Of a stretch of 64,000 nt of DNA, positions 34,545-44,103 are shown piece after piece (within the stretch, counting starts at the first letter, position 1; every line of letters begins with the position of its first letter). Origin of the DNA: Methanocorpusculum sp. (GTDB lineage: Archaea > Halobacteriota > Methanomicrobia > Methanomicrobiales > Methanocorpusculaceae). A model generated the notes under the pieces. The model had not been told where the DNA came from. It worked only from the letters and a program-made list of their open reading frames with translations, and did no database searches. The stretch is from positions 1 to 64,000 of the forward strand of contig JAFQTT010000013.1 in NCBI GenBank assembly GCA_017408885.1, given 5' to 3'. A program made the translations under genes and the position numbers.

Positions 34545-35483
34545 ATGACCGAAATCAACCGGGATTTAGTCTGCGTCTTAATTCCGACGCTGAACGAGAA
34601 GGCAACAATAGGCCCTGTTATCGAGGAGCTGAAAGCTTTCGGCTACCGCAATATCTTAGTAGCAGACGGCCGCTCGACAGACGGAACGGCAGAGATTGCA
34701 GAAAAGCTCGGTGCAAAGGTCTTTACCCAGAAGGGAAAAGGAAAAGGCAAGGCAATGATTGAGGCATTCTCAATCATTGAAGAGCCATACATTCTCATGC
34801 TTGACGGAGACGGAACAAACCCTCCGGAGTTTGCAGACCGCATGGTCGAACCTCTGTTTGACGGACGTGCGGATCATGTTATCGGAAACCGTCTGGAATC
34901 ATATGAGAAGGGAGCACTGACCAAGCTGAACCGTTTCGGAAATGATGTGATGAATAGGATGTTTAAGTGGGCGCACGGCGTCTATATGACTGACATCCTA
35001 TCAGGATACCGGGCATTTACGAAAGCATCCTTAGAACAGATGCATCTGACTGAATCCGGGTTCGAGATTGAGACCGAGATTTCATCAGAAGTAATCCATC
35101 ACAATCTCCGTTTCGAGGTCGTGCCAACCTATTACAAGAAGCGTCCGGGGTCTCCTACCAAGCTGAATCCGATTAAAGACGGGGCAAAAATTATTCTCGC
35201 AATCAACAAGTACGGAAAGATGAACAATCCAATGTTCCATTTCGGAATAATTGGTCTTCTGGTTTCATTTGTAGGATTTCTCTGCGGCCTCTATGTTGTT
35301 TACGAGTGGTTCCAGGGAATCGAACACATTCCGCTTACTATTCTAACCATGCTCTTAATTGTAACAGGTATCCTTGCTTTTATGATGGTGTTGTTAAGTG
35401 ATATGATGGTGGCATACCACCGCGAAGAGATTAGAGAGATATCTCTTCTGAAAGCAGAGATTGAAGAGTTAAAGCGCAAATAA
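34545..35483 (+). CDS. AglJ-like family 2 glycosyltransferase with membrane spans
   Basis: A 312-residue glycosyltransferase resembling dolichol-phosphate sugar transferases and archaeal AglJ of the N-glycosylation pathway. The GT2 domain shows VLIPTLNEKATIGPVIEEL, LVADGRSTDGTAEIA, the metal-binding MLDGDGTNPPE, and SGYRAFTK. Two C-terminal membrane spans (about 228-253 and 263-287) are followed by a charged helix. It probably adds the first sugar to a dolichol carrier for S-layer glycans. It is one base after argG, though a functional link is not evident. A run of ten T follows the stop, a likely terminator. Confidence 0.85.
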   Translation: MTEINRDLVCVLIPTLNEKATIGPVIEELKAFGYRNILVADGRSTDGTAEIAEKLGAKVFTQKGKGKGKAMIEAFSIIEEPYILMLDGDGTNPPEFADRMVEPLFDGRADHVIGNRLESYEKGALTKLNRFGNDVMNRMFKWAHGVYMTDILSGYRAFTKASLEQMHLTESGFEIETEISSEVIHHNLRFEVVPTYYKKRPGSPTKLNPIKDGAKIILAINKYGKMNNPMFHFGIIGLLVSFVGFLCGLYVVYEWFQGIEHIPLTILTMLLIVTGILAFMMVLLSDMMVAYHREEIREISLLKAEIEELKRK

Positions 35484-35708
35484 CTCTTCAGAATCTTTTT
35501 TTTTTACACAAGTATCACACACTTTTAAAACCTGACAATTTTCCAGCCGATACTGCGGCACCCCCTAAAAACACACTTGAACCTGCATTTTTGAATAAGA
35601 AATAAACTATATAATGATTTACAAAAAGAGTGGCCAATTCTCTGCCGCATCCAAGATTTTGATAAACCTGCAAGGCAAGAAATACCATTATACCACGGAA
35701 AAAGAACC

Positions 35709-36125
35709 ATGAAGAAACTAATCATAACAGCCGCACTTCTGCTTCTTGCAGTACTGGGTGCAGGATGTGTAAATATTGAAGAAACAGAACCAGGAAAAAC
35801 CATTCCAAGCATCCCGCCTGTAAGCTATCCGCCAAATACCATCCAGCCGATTGTCGGCGAGTGGGACGGATACGACACAGAAAACAAAACATCATATGAA
35901 CTCACCTGCCTCTACGACGGATATGCAAAACTCGATATCGAGATTGAATCAGGATATCAGGATAGAGAATATGTCTACCGCGGAGCATGGGAAGGTGAAA
36001 ACACTTCCTACAAGCTCAAACTTGATTATGGTGATTACACAATGCAGCTTTCAGGAAATGGAAAGACAGCAGAACTCACCACACCAAGCGGTGCAAATGT
36101 CAAAATGACTTACGAATCGTTCTGA
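35709..36125 (+). CDS. Small predicted lipoprotein
   Basis: A 138-residue secreted protein with a signal peptide (MKKLIITAALLLLAVLGAGC) ending in a Cys at position 20 that could be lipid-modified, although the lipobox is imperfect (GAG before Cys). After a Pro-rich linker, the mature part has about six beta strands with repeated Tyr and Gly (IVGEWDGYDTENKTSYELTC), resembling small beta-barrel or lipocalin-like domains that report a WG-type motif. Promoter: TATA-like CTATATAATG at about 35607-35616. Its last 16 bases overlap the end of the convergent tiaS. Function unknown. Confidence 0.72.
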   Translation: MKKLIITAALLLLAVLGAGCVNIEETEPGKTIPSIPPVSYPPNTIQPIVGEWDGYDTENKTSYELTCLYDGYAKLDIEIESGYQDREYVYRGAWEGENTSYKLKLDYGDYTMQLSGNGKTAELTTPSGANVKMTYESF

Positions 36126-37324
36126 ATCCGACAAACAGGCTTGGACAAATGCCGCCGTGCATCAGGCGGCACCTCATACCAGCCTTCCGCAATGCCTCTT
36201 GAAGCCGCTTCCGTATCACGAATTCTGCCTGAACACTCACGGCATTTGTATCCTTTGCCTTTACCAGCAGAAGTCATACGCCCGCCGCAGACAGGACAAC
36301 GCGGAGATGCACGAACCTCTTTTTTCGCAGCCTTTCTCAGGCAGAACTTTTCAACATGAATAACACCTTTCTGGAAACTGCCGAAAACTGTCAGACAGTC
36401 ACCTTCGATTAACTCCCGCACAATATTCCTGAAAGACTTGGTTGGCTCAAACGCATAGCAGACCACACCCCCAACAGAAAATGACACATGACCTCCGCGC
36501 TGAGTTTTTGGAGCAGAAGTTACAACCCCGTCGAATACATAAGATCTGCCCTCTTCAAATCCGGAAGTTGGAGATAATATATGTGCATCCGTTCCCTGAT
36601 TCGTTTCCCAGATGACAAAACGCTCAACCTCTTCTGATTGAAGATACGACACCGCCTTTTCCACCCATTCACGCGACTCGCCGCGGATTCCAAAGAGAAC
36701 AGGATCTTTTCCATGCGGGATGCAAACTGGCTTTTCTGCTGCAAAATCCCACGTATCAAAGCAATGCGGGAATGTCTCTTCTGCCGACTTCCGAAAAGAA
36801 TCCGCGTCAAACACCCTTGGAGTTCCAAACGCGTCAGGCTTTCTGTATGCAAGATACTCATAGGTTTTATCAGGCAGTTCTGCTGAAACAGCAGCCAGCG
36901 CACCGATTAAACCGCGGCAATTTTTATACCCTTTATAGATTGCACCAATTGAATCAAGAACAGCCTTCGCTTCATCCACAGTACAGAATCCCCGAAGCGC
37001 CGAGTAGTAAAAATCAGGAGCAGGCTTTGTCTCACACACCACAAATCCGGGATTTGTATTCAGGCAGTCAAACATTGCATACTTATCGATAAACCTCTCC
37101 GCGGTTTGTGACGCAATTTCAGCACCTCCTTCGAACTCGATGCACACCGCAGCATTCCCGCGTGTTTTCCAGGGCACATTCGGATTCAAGCGAATTAAAC
37201 GCATATTTTTGATGATACAGCCCTGCATCTCAAGTGCTTCAGCTACCAAAGCACCAAGATATGTAGTACACATACCATCCGGAGAATCCGTATCATCAAG
37301 CCCAAGGAACATAGAAGTATACAT
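36110..37324 (-). CDS. tiaS: tRNA(Ile2) 2-agmatinylcytidine synthetase TiaS
   Basis: A 404-residue archaeal enzyme that attaches agmatine to C34 of the tRNA(Ile) with anticodon CAU so that it reads AUA. The N-terminal kinase-like part has FLGLDDTDSPDGMCTTYL (about residues 6-23); a middle region has KNCRGLIGALAAVSAEL; an OB-fold and a C-terminal zinc ribbon (CPVCGGRMTSAGKGKGYKC) complete the known layout. The start could also be the Met four codons further in. No tRNA(Ile2) gene is visible here. It is convergent with a lipoprotein gene, with 3' ends overlapping by 16 bases. Confidence 0.95.
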   Translation of the reverse strand: MYTSMFLGLDDTDSPDGMCTTYLGALVAEALEMQGCIIKNMRLIRLNPNVPWKTRGNAAVCIEFEGGAEIASQTAERFIDKYAMFDCLNTNPGFVVCETKPAPDFYYSALRGFCTVDEAKAVLDSIGAIYKGYKNCRGLIGALAAVSAELPDKTYEYLAYRKPDAFGTPRVFDADSFRKSAEETFPHCFDTWDFAAEKPVCIPHGKDPVLFGIRGESREWVEKAVSYLQSEEVERFVIWETNQGTDAHILSPTSGFEEGRSYVFDGVVTSAPKTQRGGHVSFSVGGVVCYAFEPTKSFRNIVRELIEGDCLTVFGSFQKGVIHVEKFCLRKAAKKEVRASPRCPVCGGRMTSAGKGKGYKCRECSGRIRDTEAASRGIAEGWYEVPPDARRHLSKPVCRIQNDS

Positions 37325-37410
37325 TTATTGGACGTGAAAGAAAGATAGGGTTTTCCCTCCTCATCCAAGAGATATATAACTAATTCAGTGGAAAATATAG
37401 ATAACAGAGC

Positions 37411-38295
37411 ATGTACGGAATAATTGATATAGGCTCAAATACAATCCGGCTTGTCTTATATGACGTACAAGACGGCAGAATAAGACCAATGCTGAATAAA
37501 AAAATAACAGCAGGTCTTGCAGGCTACGTCAAAAAAGGGCGCATGACGGAAAAAGGAATTAAGAAACTCATCGAAGTACTGACAGAGTTTTCTGAAATTC
37601 TACCATACATTCAGATAAAAGAAATATTCTGCCTTGCAACCGCTTCCCTTCGAAATATAGAAAACACAGATGAAGTATGCACCGCAGTTAAGATTCGGTG
37701 CGGATTTGATATCATTGTACTCTCAGGCGAAGAGGAAGCACTCTACGACTACTATGGCGCTATGCAGTCTGTAAATGAACCTGCCGGAGTTGTAATTGAC
37801 ATTGGCGGCGGAAGTACCGAATTCGTATTCTATATGGAAAATTCCATCAGCAAAATACTCTCAATTCCAATAGGTTCTCTTACTGCATACTCCGCGTATG
37901 TAAAAGACATTATTCCAACTGCAAAGGAAAGAAAAGAGATAGAGTCTGCAATGGAATCTGCAATGTCTGAAATCTTTGAAAAGTCCCCGGATGTTATCTG
38001 CGGAGTTGGAGGTTCGATTCGTGCAGCAGTTAAAGTATACAATGAAATTTTCCCAACGCTTCCAAAAGGAAGAGTTCAAATATCATCGCTCGCATCCCTG
38101 CTTAAAGTAAGAAAAGACATTCTTGCAAAAGCCATTCTAAAAACAGCGCCCGAGAGGATTCACACGTTTGTCCCGGGGCTTGTTCTGCTCTGCACGATTG
38201 CACAAAAATGGAACATCAAAGAGCTTACAGTCAGCACATCCGGTGTTAAAGAAGGATTTTTGACAGAAAAACTGAATGAAAGAGGGGTGCTCTGA
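37411..38295 (+). CDS. ppx: Exopolyphosphatase, Ppx/GppA family
   Basis: A 294-residue protein of the ASKHA phosphatase fold. Phosphate-binding loops are IIDIGSNTIRLVLYD at the start and VVIDIGGGSTEFVF near residues 128-141; GVGGSIRAAV is near 192. It is the short form, without the HD domain found in larger bacterial Ppx. It removes terminal phosphates from polyphosphate, or pppGpp in other members. It is followed at once by polyphosphate kinase with a TGATG overlap, which strongly supports polyphosphate as substrate. Confidence 0.92.
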   Translation: MYGIIDIGSNTIRLVLYDVQDGRIRPMLNKKITAGLAGYVKKGRMTEKGIKKLIEVLTEFSEILPYIQIKEIFCLATASLRNIENTDEVCTAVKIRCGFDIIVLSGEEEALYDYYGAMQSVNEPAGVVIDIGGGSTEFVFYMENSISKILSIPIGSLTAYSAYVKDIIPTAKERKEIESAMESAMSEIFEKSPDVICGVGGSIRAAVKVYNEIFPTLPKGRVQISSLASLLKVRKDILAKAILKTAPERIHTFVPGLVLLCTIAQKWNIKELTVSTSGVKEGFLTEKLNERGVL

Positions 38296-40394
38296 TGCCG
38301 ACATATATGCAGAACCGTGAGCTTTCGTGGATTCGGTTCAACGAGAGAGTGCTTGCAGAAGCGGCAGATGAATCTGTGCCGCTTTTAGAGAGACTAAAGT
38401 TCCTGTCAATATTTACAAGCAACTTAGATGAATTCTTCATGATTCGGGTTGGAAGTCTCTTCGATTTGCAATCCGTCAATGCCGGAGCGCTCGATTCAAA
38501 GACAGGGATGACACCCAAAGAACAGCTCGATAAACTGTATGCGAGTGTACATCCGCTCATTAAAAAACGTGATGAGGTGTACTTCAACCTTGAGAGAAAA
38601 CTTCGCGGAGCAGGCGTCTTTAATCTCTCGATTGCTGAACTCTCAATCGAGGAGTACAGATTTGTCAGGAAGTACTATGAACAGGAGATTGCCCCCATCT
38701 TATCTCCGCAGATTGTTGATTCACATCATCCGTTCCCGCATCTTCAAAACAAAGTCCTGCACATAGGAGTGATGCTCAAAGAAGGAGAAAAGAGCCTCTT
38801 TGGCGTAATTCCAGTCCCGCAGTCTCTTCCGGATATTGTAAGAATTCCGGGCAAAGGTCTTCGATACATAAGAATCGAGGAAATCATTCTCGACAATGTC
38901 GAGACAATATTTTCGATGTATAGGATTTCCGAGAAGACGACTCTCTGCATCACAAGGAATGCAGACATCAATCCGGATGACGAGGCGTTTGATGTAAATC
39001 AGGACTTTCGTGAGAAGATGCAGAGGCTCTTGTACGAAAGACGCCGCCTTGCAGCAGTAAGGCTTGAGCTGAACTCTCCTGTAACATCAGAGTTTTGCAA
39101 ATATCTTTGCGAGACATTAGAACTCACGCCAAAACAGGTTTTCATTTCAAGAGCCCCGCTGATGCTTTCATATGCATTCTCTCTTGCAGGTGATGAGAAA
39201 AAGCACCTGCTCTATAAACCGTTTACTCCATGCAGAACCGCAGGAGTATCAGGAGATACGATGTTTAGACAGCTCGCAAAAAGAGACATCCTGCTGTCAT
39301 ATCCTTTCGAAAGCATGGCTCCTTTTCTCCGGCTGATAAAAGAGGCGGCAAATGATAAGAATGTCGTATCCATCAAAATTACAATCTACCGCCTGGCCAG
39401 AAAAGCAAAACTCGTGGATTACCTTTGCCGTGCTGCCGAGAATGGAAAAGATGTTACGGTCTTTATCGAACTTCGAGCCAGGTTTGATGAGCAGAATAAC
39501 ATTGACTGGTCAGAGAGGCTTGAGGATGCCGGATGTAAGATTATCTATGGATTTGAGGAATACAAAATTCACTCCAAGGTATGTCTGATTACCCGCAGGG
39601 AAAAGAATACAGTCCGCTACTACACACAGATTGGAACCGGAAACTACAACGAAAGAACAGCCGAACAGTACACTGATGTGTCTCTTATGACCTCAAACCA
39701 GATTATAGGCCGTGAGGCAAATGAGTTTTTCCGCAACATGGCGCTTGGAAATCTCTTAGGCGAGTATGAACTTCTTTTAGTATCGCCTGTAAGCCTGAAA
39801 AAGACTGTACTGCGCCTGATTGATGAGGAAACCGCAAAAGGTGCAAACGGCAGGATTCTTGTAAAGATTAATTCAATGACTGATGTAGATATTATCGAAC
39901 ATCTTCAAAAGGCCTCATGTGCCGGTGTACAGATTGATCTGATAATTCGCGGAATCTGCTGTATCCTGCCTGGAATACCAGGTGTTACTGAGAATATCAG
40001 AGTTCGAAGCATTGTCGGGCGGTTTCTTGAGCATTCCAGAATTTATGTCTTCGGCAAAGGTGATTCCAGGAAGATGTATATTGCATCAGCCGATTTTATG
40101 ACCAGAAACACCGAGCGCCGCGTTGAGGTGGCATGTCCTATCTACAGCCCTGCTGTAAAAGAGAAACTGATGCATATCCTGGAAACCGAACTCTCCGATA
40201 CGGTGAAAGCCAGAATGATGACTTCAGACGGAAGTTATGTAAGAGTTGCAGGAGATGGTGTTGACAGTCAGCAGGTTTTGATGGATGAAGCAGGAGAGAC
40301 TGATATACCAGAACAGGTGGAAGGGTTTGTAAGATCCATGATTCAGAGATTTGTCGGGACGAACATAAATGTTCAGAGAAACACGACACATTAA
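38295..40394 (+). CDS. ppk1: Polyphosphate kinase 1
   Basis: A 699-residue PPK1, which reversibly makes polyphosphate from ATP. The N-terminal domain begins NRELSWIRFNERVLAEA, the head domain has LDEFFMIRVG, and the phospholipase-D-like core has the phospho-accepting His426 in EEYKIHSKVCLI, with TQIGTGNYNERTAEQYTD and a second HKD-like region with ADFMTRNTERRVEV. Length is normal. It is translationally coupled to ppx. Polyphosphate in methanogens is linked to stress and phosphate storage; regulation of this operon is not visible. Confidence 0.96.
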   Translation: MPTYMQNRELSWIRFNERVLAEAADESVPLLERLKFLSIFTSNLDEFFMIRVGSLFDLQSVNAGALDSKTGMTPKEQLDKLYASVHPLIKKRDEVYFNLERKLRGAGVFNLSIAELSIEEYRFVRKYYEQEIAPILSPQIVDSHHPFPHLQNKVLHIGVMLKEGEKSLFGVIPVPQSLPDIVRIPGKGLRYIRIEEIILDNVETIFSMYRISEKTTLCITRNADINPDDEAFDVNQDFREKMQRLLYERRRLAAVRLELNSPVTSEFCKYLCETLELTPKQVFISRAPLMLSYAFSLAGDEKKHLLYKPFTPCRTAGVSGDTMFRQLAKRDILLSYPFESMAPFLRLIKEAANDKNVVSIKITIYRLARKAKLVDYLCRAAENGKDVTVFIELRARFDEQNNIDWSERLEDAGCKIIYGFEEYKIHSKVCLITRREKNTVRYYTQIGTGNYNERTAEQYTDVSLMTSNQIIGREANEFFRNMALGNLLGEYELLLVSPVSLKKTVLRLIDEETAKGANGRILVKINSMTDVDIIEHLQKASCAGVQIDLIIRGICCILPGIPGVTENIRVRSIVGRFLEHSRIYVFGKGDSRKMYIASADFMTRNTERRVEVACPIYSPAVKEKLMHILETELSDTVKARMMTSDGSYVRVAGDGVDSQQVLMDEAGETDIPEQVEGFVRSMIQRFVGTNINVQRNTTH

Positions 40395-40425
40395 TCTCTA
40401 ATCAGCGGCAATTCTTATCTAACAC

Positions 40426-41349
40426 ATGCGATACTATCTCCGAAAAGACACCTTAATCGTCAGAGGTAACTTCCGTGCGGCAAGCAACGGGGCTGAAGGA
40501 GGGTTAAAGGATGCAAGAACCCTGCTGAATGTCACAGTACCCCGCGGATTTTCGGAGAACGCATCAGAATATCTTGAAAGAGTGTCAGCAAGGAATGGAT
40601 TTCTTGCCCCATACTTCGGGCTTCTGACAGCAGTACCTATAACAAATCTCTGTATTGCCCAGTATGATTACATCACAGCCTTTGTAACAGCCGCAGTTTC
40701 GGACAGAAACCGTACAATTAACATCATCGTAACATCAGAAAAGCCGCTGACTGATGCGGCTCTTCTTGGTGCCATGATGATGGTAACTGAGGCCAAGATG
40801 AAAGTAATCTTAGAGAGAAAGCTTCCATCAACTGCCCTGTCAACCGATGCAGTAATCGTGGCCGCAGAAAAAAGCGGATGTGCCGCTGAAGAGTTTGCAG
40901 GACCTCTGACTGAGATTGGAATGAGGATTACAAAGGCAGTATCACATGCCTTAACTGAAGCGTTTGTCAGATTCGATAACTACCTCTTAACCAACTGGGG
41001 AGTTTCACGCGGATGGGGAGGGGGTGCTAACGCAGCACTTCTCAAAAGAAAGCGGCCGTCATTTTTTATCTTCAGCAGATACGGCGGAGAGCACTGGAAC
41101 GAATGGATTCCGGAAGGCTGCCCGTATCATCCGTGTCATAAATTTGAAGAACAGAGGTGCGACTTCTGCTACTGCCCGTTATACCCATGTCATGACAGTG
41201 AATTTTCAGAGGAGATAGAAGCCCCGCAGGGAAAAATCCAGAGCTGTATGGACTGCCGCTTCATACACGAACCATCTGTTGTTGAGCACTTAAAAGCAAA
41301 TCCTGAAGCGGGAATGGCTGAACTGAAAGCGGTTCTGAAAAACAGATAA
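40426..41349 (+). CDS. cbiZ: CbiZ-like adenosylcobinamide amidohydrolase fused to a Cys-rich domain
   Basis: A 307-residue fusion. Residues 1-205 match CbiZ, which removes the aminopropanol arm during cobinamide salvage into the B12 pathway (STDAVIVAAEKSG, FAGPLTEIGMRITKAVSHAL). Residues 215-307 form a Cys-rich small domain with about eight Cys and several His (EGCPYHPCHKFEEQRCDFC, CPLYPCHDSE, IQSCMDCRFIHEP), probably binding metal ions or a cluster. Both modules are known in methanogens and fusions occur. It follows ppk1 by 31 bases, possibly in the same operon. The role of the second domain is unknown. Confidence 0.82.
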   Translation: MRYYLRKDTLIVRGNFRAASNGAEGGLKDARTLLNVTVPRGFSENASEYLERVSARNGFLAPYFGLLTAVPITNLCIAQYDYITAFVTAAVSDRNRTINIIVTSEKPLTDAALLGAMMMVTEAKMKVILERKLPSTALSTDAVIVAAEKSGCAAEEFAGPLTEIGMRITKAVSHALTEAFVRFDNYLLTNWGVSRGWGGGANAALLKRKRPSFFIFSRYGGEHWNEWIPEGCPYHPCHKFEEQRCDFCYCPLYPCHDSEFSEEIEAPQGKIQSCMDCRFIHEPSVVEHLKANPEAGMAELKAVLKNR

Positions 41350-41366
41350 AACAAAGGGTAAAACCC

Positions 41367-41528
41367 TTACTTCTTCTTTTTGGGATTCGATTTACATGCA
41401 GCACATCCGCCGCCGCATCCGCATCCGCAGTCGCCGTTCATAGACTTGCGGACCATTTTCACGAAAAAGAAAAGGATTGCCGCGGCAACCGCTACAAAAG
41501 CGATTCCCCAGACAACATCAGAAACCAA
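41367..41528 (-). CDS. FeoB-associated Cys-rich membrane protein
   Basis: A 53-residue protein with one membrane span (about residues 8-24) and a Cys-rich cytoplasmic tail ([15 protein letters not shown]), followed by Lys residues, the usual pattern of the small partner often found after FeoB. I choose a TTG start at 41528 because GGGAGGT sits 7 bases upstream within feoB and the resulting length matches the family; the ATG at 41579 would add 17 residues encoded entirely inside feoB. It overlaps feoB by 11 bases. Binding of ferrous iron during uptake is assumed, not shown. Confidence 0.82.
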   Translation of the reverse strand: MVSDVVWGIAFVAVAAAILFFFVKMVRKSMNGDCGCGCGGGCAACKSNPKKKK

Positions 41529-43476
41529 GGAGAAGACCTCCCTGGTAGACGATGAATGAGACAACCCATGCAACGACAAGCATCAATGCTGCGGCAAAGA
41601 TGGTAAACTTCCATGAGCCGGACTCCTTTTTGATGGTGAAGAGTGCTGCAAGACATGGAACGTAGAGCAGGACAAAGACCATGAAGGAGACTGAAGACAG
41701 CGGAGTGAACAGATTAATCAGTACATCTCCTAAAGCTTCCTCGCCGACACCGAAGAGAGTTCCAAAGGTACCGACAACAACTTCCTTTGCGAGAAGTCCC
41801 ATGATAATTGCGACTGCCGCTTCTGCAAAGCCGAATCCGAGAGGCTCAAAGATAGGTGCGATTGCAGATCCGATCATACCAAGCACGGAGTCAAGAGATC
41901 CGTACTCAACGCCGAATGGAAGGGATGCTAAGAGCCAGACAACCAGACATGCTGCAAAGATAATTGTTCCGGCGCGGACTAAGAACTCCTTTGCGTTGTT
42001 CCAGGTGTGGAGTAAGACACCCTTGATGGTTGGAAGTCTGTATGGAGGCAGTTCTAAGACAAACTCGGTCTTTCCTGCCTTGAATACAGTGTGTCTTAAG
42101 GCGATACCCACAAGCAGTGCGACAACGATTCCAAGGAAGTAGAGCGCAAACATTGCAATACCCTGCCACTCCGGAGCGAAGAAGATTCCAACGAACAGAA
42201 TGTAGACCGGCATTCTTGCACCGCAGGACATGTACGGAGTAAGGAGCATGGTGAGTTTTCTGTCGCGCTCGGACTCTAAGGTTCTGGTTGCCATGATTGC
42301 CGGAACACTGCATCCGAATCCGAGAATCATCGGAATGAATGATTTTCCGTGCAGACCTAAGGCATGCATGATTCTATCCATTAATACTGCAACACGTGCA
42401 AGATATCCTGATGCCTCCATGATTGAGAGCAGGAAGAACATGATAATAATGTTCGGCAGGAATACAATGACACCTCCAACGCCGCCAATGATTCCGTCAA
42501 CAACTAATGAAGTCACCCAGTCCGGTGCGGAAACTGCGGCAAGTCCTTCCCCGCATACTTCTCCAAGCCATCCGAAGAATGTCTCAATCCACTCCATAGG
42601 CGGTGCGCCGAGGGTAAAGACGAGCTGGAAGATGACGTACATGATAAGCGCGAAAATCGGGAATCCAAGCCAGCGGTTGGTTAAGATTCTGTCAATTCTG
42701 CCGGTCTGGCTTTTTCCGCCTGCCTGCATGTGGTGAACTGATTCGTGAAGAACACCTGCGATGTATGCGTAGCGTGCGTCAGCGATAACTTCTGCGATAT
42801 CTGCGCCACACATGTTTTCGATGTGCTTTCTGGTTGAGGTAATCTCTGCCGGCTCATCTTCGGTATTGTTTAAGAGAGCAAATAACGCATCGAAACGTTC
42901 TGACGGAGTTTTGGCAATCTCTGCGATGTGCTCTTCGAGCTCTTCAGAGTATCTTGGAAGAATATTTGACGCAGCAGGTTTTCCAATGATTGCTTTTAAT
43001 AAATCCTCGCGTCCTGTTTTGTCGATTGCTTCGATTTTGACAACCGGAACGCCAAGGAGTTTGGAAAGTTTGTTTGTATCGATGACAAAGCCCTCTGCTT
43101 CGGCGTACTTGTTCATGTTGAGTGCCAGAACAAGCGGACAGCCAAGCTCGATTAACTGCATCGTTAAGTAGAGGTTGCGCTCCAAGTGTGCTGCATCAAC
43201 GATGTTGACTACAACATCCGGCTTTTCGTTTCTGAGATATTCGGCAGCGATTTCCTCATCTAACGCACGGGAGGATAAACTGTAGGTTCCAGGCAGGTCA
43301 ACGATTTCGAATGTATATCCGTTGTACTCTGCTTTGCCTTCCATGCGTTCGACAGACACGGTCTTTCCCGGCCAGTTTCCAACATGGTTTCTCATGCCGG
43401 TTAATGCATTGAAGAGAGTGGTCTTTCCGGCATTCGGGTTTCCGGCAAGAGCAACCGTTAATTTCTTGTCGCTCAT
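41518..43476 (-). CDS. feoB: Ferrous iron transporter FeoB
   Basis: A 652-residue GTP-dependent Fe(II) uptake permease. The N-terminal G domain has [16 protein letters not shown] (G1), then DLPGTY (G3) and NMNK (G4), followed by a helical regulatory part and a membrane region with about ten spans carrying two gate motifs ([20 protein letters not shown] with its conserved Cys, and the second [11 protein letters not shown] block). It overlaps feoA by 4 bases upstream and a small Cys-rich partner downstream. The operon sits behind an array of TTTCGGA half-sites, a likely metal-responsive control. Confidence 0.97.
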   Translation of the reverse strand: MSDKKLTVALAGNPNAGKTTLFNALTGMRNHVGNWPGKTVSVERMEGKAEYNGYTFEIVDLPGTYSLSSRALDEEIAAEYLRNEKPDVVVNIVDAAHLERNLYLTMQLIELGCPLVLALNMNKYAEAEGFVIDTNKLSKLLGVPVVKIEAIDKTGREDLLKAIIGKPAASNILPRYSEELEEHIAEIAKTPSERFDALFALLNNTEDEPAEITSTRKHIENMCGADIAEVIADARYAYIAGVLHESVHHMQAGGKSQTGRIDRILTNRWLGFPIFALIMYVIFQLVFTLGAPPMEWIETFFGWLGEVCGEGLAAVSAPDWVTSLVVDGIIGGVGGVIVFLPNIIIMFFLLSIMEASGYLARVAVLMDRIMHALGLHGKSFIPMILGFGCSVPAIMATRTLESERDRKLTMLLTPYMSCGARMPVYILFVGIFFAPEWQGIAMFALYFLGIVVALLVGIALRHTVFKAGKTEFVLELPPYRLPTIKGVLLHTWNNAKEFLVRAGTIIFAACLVVWLLASLPFGVEYGSLDSVLGMIGSAIAPIFEPLGFGFAEAAVAIIMGLLAKEVVVGTFGTLFGVGEEALGDVLINLFTPLSSVSFMVFVLLYVPCLAALFTIKKESGSWKFTIFAAALMLVVAWVVSFIVYQGGLLLGF

Positions 43477-43715
43477 ATGGTTTTCACCTCGATTCCTTCA
43501 GCTTCCTTTTTGCGCAGTGCAAGGCGGCAGCCTTTTACTTCCAGAACAATCGGGTCACCAAGCGGTGCCTCGCCGCATACGGTAACACGGGAACCGCATG
43601 TCATGCCAAGCTCAAGAAGTCTTCTGCGAAGGTCTTCGCTTACTCCGTTGAACTTTGCAATCTGTACTGTCAGTCCGGGCTTTACGTCCCGAAGAGACAT
43701 GCTTGTCTTCTGCAT
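43473..43715 (-). CDS. feoA: FeoA ferrous iron transport accessory protein
   Basis: An 80-residue SH3-like FeoA domain: [47 protein letters not shown] and LRKKEAEGI. It is needed by FeoB for iron uptake. I choose the Met at 43715, because the minus-strand TATA-like CTTATATC (43740-43747) is 28 bases before it, giving a leaderless mRNA; the open frame to 43778 would extend through the TATA box and operators. Its stop overlaps the feoB start (ATGA). Confidence 0.92.
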   Translation of the reverse strand: MQKTSMSLRDVKPGLTVQIAKFNGVSEDLRRRLLELGMTCGSRVTVCGEAPLGDPIVLEVKGCRLALRKKEAEGIEVKTI

Positions 43716-43739
43716 GGGATGTATGTTTTTTGTTCGGTT

Positions 43740-43895
43740 GATATAAGCTGAATCCGAATAAGTTTCGGAAGAGTTCAATTATCCGAAATTTTTTCGGATT
43801 GAAAAATGCATTCCGAAAATACGCGCAGGAAAGATTTTATTTGAGTAAATATCTTATGAAGAGAGTTTTTCGGATTTGCCAAATTTTCCGAAAAA
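43740..43895 (-). promoter_or_regulatory. Promoter and TTTCGGA/TCCGAAA operator cluster of feoAB
   Basis: Beyond the TATA box (43740-43747) lie at least seven half-sites in 145 bp: ATCCGAAT (43752-43759), TTTCGGA (43763-43769), the perfect 19-bp palindrome ATCCGAAA-TTT-TTTCGGAT (43781-43799), TTCCGAAAA (43811-43819) and a wide inverted pair TTTTTCGGA (43866-43874) with TTCCGAAAAA (43886-43895). Repeated spaced palindromes next to the iron-transport promoter suggest cooperative binding of a metal-dependent repressor or other regulator. The regulator gene is not in the window. Confidence 0.72.
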
Positions 43896-44041
43896 GTTCC
43901 GGCTCGTGTTTATTACAACCGAACAACAGAATAAATTATGGAGGCGGTAACAAAAAACAGACATAGATTCCGCGGGATTTTGCGCAGTACAGGCATATCG
44001 TGACCTAAGCCTAAAATATCAATACAGGCTTCTCTTAAAAA

Positions 44042-44068
44042 TATAAATACACACTTCCTGCATGTAAG
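44042..44068 (+). promoter_or_regulatory. Possible third HSR-type promoter site, near the copA 3' end
   Basis: A TATA-like TATAAAT (44042-44048) is followed by CTTCC-TGCAT-GTAAG (44054-44068), one mismatch from the CTTAC-N5-GTAAG sites at the HSR1-like and hsp20 promoters, with similar spacing. A rightward transcript would start antisense to the end of copA, at about 44070. The region 43896-44103 holds no gene otherwise; a hairpin AAGGG...CCCTT follows. This may be coincidence. Confidence 0.3.
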
Positions 44069-44103
44069 GGATGAAAACCCTTTTCTTTTCTAAAAAAGTA
44101 TTT

